Below are positions 6,778 to 12,083 of a stretch of 12,083 nucleotides of DNA, one piece after another. Every line of letters begins with the position of its first letter. Positions within the stretch are counted from its first letter, which is position 1. Below the pieces are notes generated by a model. That model was given only the letters and a program-made list of their open reading frames with translations, searched no databases and was not told the origin of the DNA. The stretch lies in the NCBI GenBank assembly GCA_958431945.1, contig CAUASQ010000045.1, positions 1 through 12,083 on the forward strand, written 5' to 3'. Source of the DNA: an uncultured Collinsella sp. (GTDB taxonomy: Bacteria > Actinomycetota > Coriobacteriia > Coriobacteriales > Coriobacteriaceae). Made by a program: the position numbers and the translations under genes.

Positions 6778-6822
6778 GGAAACACGACGAGCCTAATCTA
6801 TGACTCGTTCGTTAGTAATCAA

Positions 6823-6841
6823 CACCGCTTCTCACGCGGTG
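6823..6841 (+). repeat. Short perfect hairpin just before the glutamine synthetase ribosome binding site (3)
   Basis: CACCGC (6823-6828) and GCGGTG (6836-6841) form a 6-bp stem around TTCTCAC, ending 8 nt before the AAGGGAG site. It is placed where it could influence translation initiation. Confidence 0.4.
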
Positions 6842-6849
6842 CCGATACG

Positions 6850-6856
6850 AAGGGAG
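6850..6856 (+). promoter_or_regulatory. Ribosome binding site fixing the glutamine synthetase start
   Basis: AAGGGAG lies 6 nt before the ATG at 6863. It supports that start over the in-frame ATG at 6800, whose extra 21 residues would come from the structured leader. Confidence 0.65.
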
Positions 6857-6862
6857 TTCCGT

Positions 6863-8950
<2,088 letters not shown>

Positions 8951-8979
8951 AACGTAACTGACATATCGTCACGGTATTG

Positions 8980-9014
8980 AGCCGGGGTCCGCATCGCGCG
9001 GGCCCCGGCTTTTT
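8980..9014 (+). terminator. Intrinsic terminator of the glutamine synthetase gene
   Basis: AGCCGGGGTCCGC (8980-8992) pairs with GCGGGCCCCGGCT (8998-9010), a 13-bp stem with one G-U pair and a 5-nt loop, followed by a T-run (9010-9014). It lies 30 nt after the stop codon. Confidence 0.9.
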
Positions 9015-9056
9015 GTTTGCGAAGGACGCTTTGGAGTCCGTTTTGCCGCCGATTTG

Positions 9057-9090
9057 CCGGGATTCGCACCCTGTCGGGTTCGAATCCCGG
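9057..9090. repeat. Palindrome resembling a tRNA T-arm, next to tRNA-Glu
   Basis: CCGGGATTCG (9057-9066) and CGAATCCCGG (9081-9090) are perfect complements. After one C/T mismatch a further ACCC/GGGT pair forms, leaving the loop TGTC. The right arm reads GGGTTCGAATCCCG, the same as the T-arm core of the nearby tRNA-Glu, and 9058-9071 repeats the antisense of that T-arm (9158-9171) with one change. No complete tRNA can be folded around it. No T-tract follows, so it is not a terminator. Confidence 0.7.
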
Positions 9091-9101
9091 CGTTGGGGTA
9101 G

Positions 9102-9134
9102 AAAAAAGCCCGTCACCGCGGGGGTAACGGGCTT
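9102..9134 (-). terminator. Intrinsic terminator of tRNA-Glu
   Basis: On the minus strand an 8-bp stem (AAGCCCGT with ACGGGCTT) plus a few inner pairs is followed by a run of T (9102-9107). It starts 11 nt after the tRNA 3' end. Confidence 0.85.
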
Positions 9135-9145
9135 CTCGTTTCAAA

Positions 9146-9222
9146 TGGTGCCCCCAGCGGGATTCGAACCCGCGATATCCACCTTGAAAGGGTGGCGTCC
9201 TTGGCCGCTAGACGATGGGGAC
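9146..9222 (-). tRNA. tRNA-Glu (anticodon UUC)
   Basis: The 77-nt minus-strand sequence folds into a full cloverleaf. The acceptor stem is GTCCCCA with TGGGGGC (one G-U pair), followed by A and an encoded CCA. The D-arm is GTCT...GGAC. The anticodon stem CCACC/GGTGG carries the loop CTTTCAA, giving anticodon TTC for GAA/GAG. The T-arm is GCGGG-TTCGAAT-CCCGC. It has its own promoter and terminator and lies between the convergent ends of the glutamine synthetase and murT-gatD genes. Confidence 0.97.
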
Positions 9223-9232
9223 AGCGGGAAAG

Positions 9233-9241
9233 AGTATAGCA
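9233..9241 (-). promoter_or_regulatory. Extended -10 promoter of tRNA-Glu
   Basis: The minus strand reads TGCTATACT, an extended -10 (TGnTATAnT), ending 10 nt before the mature tRNA 5' end. No good -35 hexamer is seen at 16-18 nt, which fits an extended -10 promoter. Confidence 0.6.
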
Positions 9242-9278
9242 GACTTTTTTGCCGGTGCGTATATCGATGGCAAACTGG

Positions 9279-9314
9279 AAAACCACCACAAAGGTGCCTG
9301 TCCCTTTGTAGTGG
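9279..9314 (-). terminator. Terminator-like hairpin after murT-gatD (possible REP-type element)
   Basis: On the minus strand CCACTACAAAGG (from 9314) pairs along 12 positions, with one G-U, with CCTTTGTGGTGG, around an 8-nt loop, and TTTT follows (9282-9279). It starts 7 nt beyond the murT-gatD stop. The loop and inner stem read AAAGGGACAGGCACCTTT on the minus strand, a sequence type I associate from memory with dispersed REP-like repeats. It could be both. Confidence 0.65.
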
Positions 9315-9321
9315 CGGGGCG

Positions 9322-11499
9322 TTAGGGGAGGAGCTTCATGACGGCGTCGTGGGCGGCGTGCTCGTAGGTGTCGTCGAGGGGCTTGAGCGGCAGCAGGGCG
9401 GCGGCCTGTGCATCGCCACGGCGCTCGAGGGCATGGGCGATCAACCAGTCGGCGAGCTCGGGGTTCTTGGGCAGCGCCGGGCCATGCAGGTACGTGCCGA
9501 TGACGCCCTTGTAGATCAGGCCCTCAAAGCCATCGTCGCCGTTGTTGCCGGTGCCCGTGACGACGGACGTTCCGAGCGGCGTGGCATCGGCGTCCAAAAG
9601 CGTGCGGCCGCCATGGTTCTCGAATCCCACAAAGGGCTCAGGTGCCAGGTCGGTTTTGACGGCTACGTTGCCGATCAGGCGGTCGGAGCCGCGTACGGTT
9701 TCGGCGGCAATGACCCCCAGACCCTCAATGCGATCCTCGCCCATATAGTACGAACGGCCGAGCAGCTGATAGCTGCCACAGATGGCGAGCAGCGAGCCGC
9801 CATCCTCAACATAGGATGCGACCTTGTCTTTTTGGGCGAGCAGCTCGTGTGCCACGGCTAGCTGGTCGCGGTCGGAGCCGCCACCCATCATGACGATATC
9901 GGCATCGGTGAGATCGAGTGACTCGCCCATACGGACCTCGTCCACGCGAACGGGGATGCCGCGCCAGGCGCAGCGACGCTCGAGGGCGATAACGTTGCCG
10001 CCGTCGCCGTAGAGGTTGAGGGCATCGGGGTACAGGTAGACGATGCGCAGCGGGCGCGAAAGCTCGACTGGCGCGATGCCGACGGGGACGGCACTGCCAT
10101 CGGCACACGTTGCAGCGCGGGCAGCAACCGTGGCTGCATCGGCACCCTTCAGCCCATCGAGTTCTTTGACCAGCGGCGGGAAGGCCGTGTAGTTGGCGAC
10201 GGCATAGAAAGTGTCGCCTGCGGCTTCATCCGCAACGGCGCCAATTGCCTGCGCGACGTCCGAGATAATCGCGGCATCGATGCCGGCGTACTTGAGGCGT
10301 ACCTGCATGTCGTGCGCACGCGTGCCTCCGGCAAAGGCGACAAGACCCGGTGTGTCGGCGATGCGCTCGAAGTCGACGTCGTAGATCCACGAGACATCGT
10401 GGCCGTCGGCGTCGTTGTCGTTCAGGAAGAAGGCGCAGAGCCTGCCGCCTGCCGTTTTAATGGACTGGATCTGGCGATCGAAGCCCACGGGATTTTTGGC
10501 CAGGTTTGCCTCGACGGTACGGCCGGCGATATTCCAACGGCCCATGCGACCACCTGCTGGCACGTAGGCGTCGAGCGTGGGCTGCAGATGCGCCGCGTCC
10601 ACGCCCAGCTCGCGCGCCGCAAAGAAGGCGGCGGCAACGTTGTAGACCATGTACAGGCCGTTGTAGCGTGTGGCGATGTGTACGGCAGCCGCGTCGGGCG
10701 CAGGCCCAAAGACCAGGTCAAAGCCGTAGCCGTCGCAGCCGAGCTCCACGCCCGTCACGCGACGGACAAGCCCGGGGCGGGCCCAGCCGCACGAAGGGCA
10801 ATGGTATGCGCCAAGCTGTCCGTACTGCACGTAGTCGTACTCCAACGGTGCGTTGCACTGTGAGCAAAAACGCGAGTCGCTAATGCGGTCGGACTCGGTG
10901 TTGGTGGCGCCGTCGATGCCAAAGGCGATGCTTGCATTGGGAACGCGCGCGGCGATCGCGGCACACAGCGGGTCGTCTGCGTTGTAGATGAGCGTTGTTG
11001 CCGGAGAGAGCTCCAACGCATGGGCGATGACGTCTTGGGTATGGTCGATCTCGCCGTAGCGGTCTAGCTGGTCGCGGAACAGGTTGAGCAGCACAAAGTA
11101 CGTCGGCTTGAGCTTGGGCAGAACGCGTACGGTGTAGAGCTCGTCGCACTCAAAAACGCCCACGCGCTTGCCGCTGCTGGTGTGCTTAAGGCCGCCGCGG
11201 GCCTCGAGCAGAGCACCTACCACACCAGGCTCCATATTGTTGCCGGCGCGGTTGCATACCACGGTGGCGCCGCTGGCGGCAACGGCGTCGGCGATGAGGT
11301 TGGAGGTGGTGGTCTTGCCATTGGTGCCGGTGATCACCACGCTGCGGTCGACCAGGCTCGCGAGGTCGCTTAGCAGCTCGGGGTCGATCTTCATGGCGAT
11401 GCGGCCGGGAAGCACGCCACCCTGGCGCTTGAGGACAGAGCGCAGTCCCCAGCGGGCGATATCGCTCGAGGTACAGGCGAGAGATGAGCGGAGGTTCAT
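9322..11499 (-). CDS. murT-gatD: Lipid II isoglutaminyl synthase, MurT-GatD single-chain fusion
   Basis: One 725-residue protein holds both subunits of the enzyme that amidates the D-Glu carboxylate of lipid II to D-isoglutamine. Residues 1 to about 450 are MurT, a Mur-ligase relative: P-loop GTNGKTTT (58-65), a Cys4 zinc ribbon (C212, C215, C234, C237) and the C-terminal DNDADGHDVSWIYD block (361-374), which should contain the Asp proposed to complete the amidotransferase triad. Residues about 484-725 are GatD, a class I glutamine amidotransferase of the CobB/CobQ type, with nucleophile C574 (LLAICGSYQ) and H672 (GTYLHGP). An Ala-rich linker of about 30 residues joins them. In Staphylococcus aureus and Streptococcus pneumoniae these are two adjacent genes. 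The frame is continuous with no frameshift scar. The N-terminus matches MurT proteins, with AGGA 8 nt upstream. It lies 45 bp after the helical-repeat gene. Confidence 0.94.
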   Translation of the reverse strand: MNLRSSLACTSSDIARWGLRSVLKRQGGVLPGRIAMKIDPELLSDLASLVDRSVVITGTNGKTTTSNLIADAVAASGATVVCNRAGNNMEPGVVGALLEARGGLKHTSSGKRVGVFECDELYTVRVLPKLKPTYFVLLNLFRDQLDRYGEIDHTQDVIAHALELSPATTLIYNADDPLCAAIAARVPNASIAFGIDGATNTESDRISDSRFCSQCNAPLEYDYVQYGQLGAYHCPSCGWARPGLVRRVTGVELGCDGYGFDLVFGPAPDAAAVHIATRYNGLYMVYNVAAAFFAARELGVDAAHLQPTLDAYVPAGGRMGRWNIAGRTVEANLAKNPVGFDRQIQSIKTAGGRLCAFFLNDNDADGHDVSWIYDVDFERIADTPGLVAFAGGTRAHDMQVRLKYAGIDAAIISDVAQAIGAVADEAAGDTFYAVANYTAFPPLVKELDGLKGADAATVAARAATCADGSAVPVGIAPVELSRPLRIVYLYPDALNLYGDGGNVIALERRCAWRGIPVRVDEVRMGESLDLTDADIVMMGGGSDRDQLAVAHELLAQKDKVASYVEDGGSLLAICGSYQLLGRSYYMGEDRIEGLGVIAAETVRGSDRLIGNVAVKTDLAPEPFVGFENHGGRTLLDADATPLGTSVVTGTGNNGDDGFEGLIYKGVIGTYLHGPALPKNPELADWLIAHALERRGDAQAAALLPLKPLDDTYEHAAHDAVMKLLP

Positions 11500-11544
11500 G
11501 AAATCGTTCCTAACGTAAACGACATGGTCGGGGCGATCGCGTCG

Positions 11545-12083
11545 CTAAAAGCCGTAGCGGCGCGCAAATTCCTGGGCAAGCTGCGATACATCTTCGCAGG
11601 CGTTGGCCCAGGGGGCAAAGTCGGGGGTGTCCGAGATAATGCCGTCGGCTTCCCAAACCGCCTGGTGCGAGAGGTCCCAGGGGTCGCGTGGCTCGGGTCG
11701 GCAGGGAAGGTACGGCGTCTGGTACATGGGGTTCAGCAAGAAGAACGCGCCGCCCTCGCAACGGTTAGCGAACTCACGCAGCGCGCGCGTCGCCGGACGC
11801 ATCTTGTTTGTTTTGAACAGCAGAATCGTGCGGGCGAGCAGGTACCAGGGGGAGTTCTCGAGGGTATCGGCCCCCACCTGCTCCTCGAGCTGGTGAGCCA
11901 GGGCAAAAAAGCCGTCCTGGTCTTCCAAGCGGGCGAGGGCGAGCAACACGGTGCCGGCAGCTCGGGTGGGATAACCTTCTGCCTTAAGGACGCGGCGGGC
12001 GTAGTTGGCAGCAGCACGGTAACGAGCGCTCGCCATGCACAGCTGCGAGATGGCCTCGAGCGTGTGAAGCCAGCCGATAAGCG
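11545..12083 (-). CDS. Helical-repeat (TPR-like) protein of unknown function, partial (N-terminus outside window)
   Basis: About 179 C-terminal residues are visible, and the frame stays open to the right edge, so the ATG at 12036 is probably internal. The first two thirds look like paired helices of the TPR type: alternating Ala/Leu/Tyr positions, for example SARYRAAANYARRVLKAEG, followed by segments of about 35 residues. The final third is different and Pro/Trp-rich: FFLLNPMYQTPYLPCRPEP, then DPWDLSHQAVWEADGI and a closing FARRYGF. No catalytic motif, signal peptide or membrane segment is seen in this part. The gene runs in the same direction as murT-gatD, 45 bp upstream of it, and may share its transcript. 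I do not recognise a named family with certainty. Confidence 0.75.
   Translation of the reverse strand, partial: LIGWLHTLEAISQLCMASARYRAAANYARRVLKAEGYPTRAAGTVLLALARLEDQDGFFALAHQLEEQVGADTLENSPWYLLARTILLFKTNKMRPATRALREFANRCEGGAFFLLNPMYQTPYLPCRPEPRDPWDLSHQAVWEADGIISDTPDFAPWANACEDVSQLAQEFARRYGF

Larger units (their letters stand above)
6437..6862. other. 426-bp divergent intergenic region between metF and the glutamine synthetase
   Basis: I see no gene here. It must hold the promoters of both flanking genes, but neither has a convincing -35/-10 pair. An AT-rich patch (6681-6690, ATTTATACAG) could supply a -10 in either direction. From left to right it holds the metF ribosome binding site, an inverted copy of TTGATTGG (6532-6539), the 36-bp-arm inverted repeat (6575-6652), two direct copies of TTGATTGG (6691-6698, 6739-6746), and hairpins at 6707-6721, 6757-6777 and 6823-6841 on the way to the glutamine synthetase start. 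Confidence 0.7.

Noticed and set aside
6800..6862. 21-residue N-terminal extension of the glutamine synthetase
   Set aside because: It is encoded by the structured leader, and AAGGGAG sits before the internal ATG at 6863.
8977..9861. Plus-strand open frame containing PPAGFEPAISTLKGW
   Set aside because: That stretch is the antisense translation of tRNA-Glu, and the remainder is antisense to murT-gatD.

Overview
The window is high-GC bacterial DNA. Tightly packed genes of the folate/methionine, glutamine and cell-wall amidation pathways point to an anaerobic actinobacterium of the Coriobacteriia, most likely Collinsella or a close relative. The clues are the type III glutamine synthetase, a cobalamin-dependent methionine synthase whose reactivation domain is a separate protein, a MurT-GatD lipid II amidation enzyme, a UPF0210/DUF711 protein and a tRNA-Glu with encoded CCA. 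The genus is inferred from gene content and base composition and was not tested by any search.

Left part (1-6436), all on the minus strand, read from high to low coordinates: metF (methylenetetrahydrofolate reductase), a methionine synthase reactivation protein that overlaps it by one base, a short metH without the C-terminal activation domain, a UPF0210/DUF711 protein, and a class I SAM-dependent methyltransferase that runs off the left edge. The first three form one biochemical unit. MetF makes 5-methyl-THF, MetH moves the methyl group through cobalamin to homocysteine, and the separate protein is expected to reactivate oxidised cobalamin. Hairpins separate metH from the DUF711 gene and the DUF711 gene from the methyltransferase.

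Middle (6437-6862): a 426-bp non-coding region between divergent genes. It carries a striking inverted repeat of about 36-bp arms with a 6-nt loop, three copies of TTGATTGG, and several small hairpins leading into the next gene.

Right part: a type III glutamine synthetase on the plus strand with a strong intrinsic terminator; a palindrome resembling a tRNA T-arm; tRNA-Glu(UUC) on the minus strand with its own extended -10 promoter and terminator; a single-chain MurT-GatD fusion (minus) with a terminator-like hairpin; and the C-terminal part of a helical-repeat protein (minus) that runs off the right edge.

The most notable items are the near-perfect long inverted repeat, the MurT-GatD fusion, the split methionine synthase cluster and the T-arm-like palindrome. 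No mobile element with a transposase, CRISPR array or defence system is visible.
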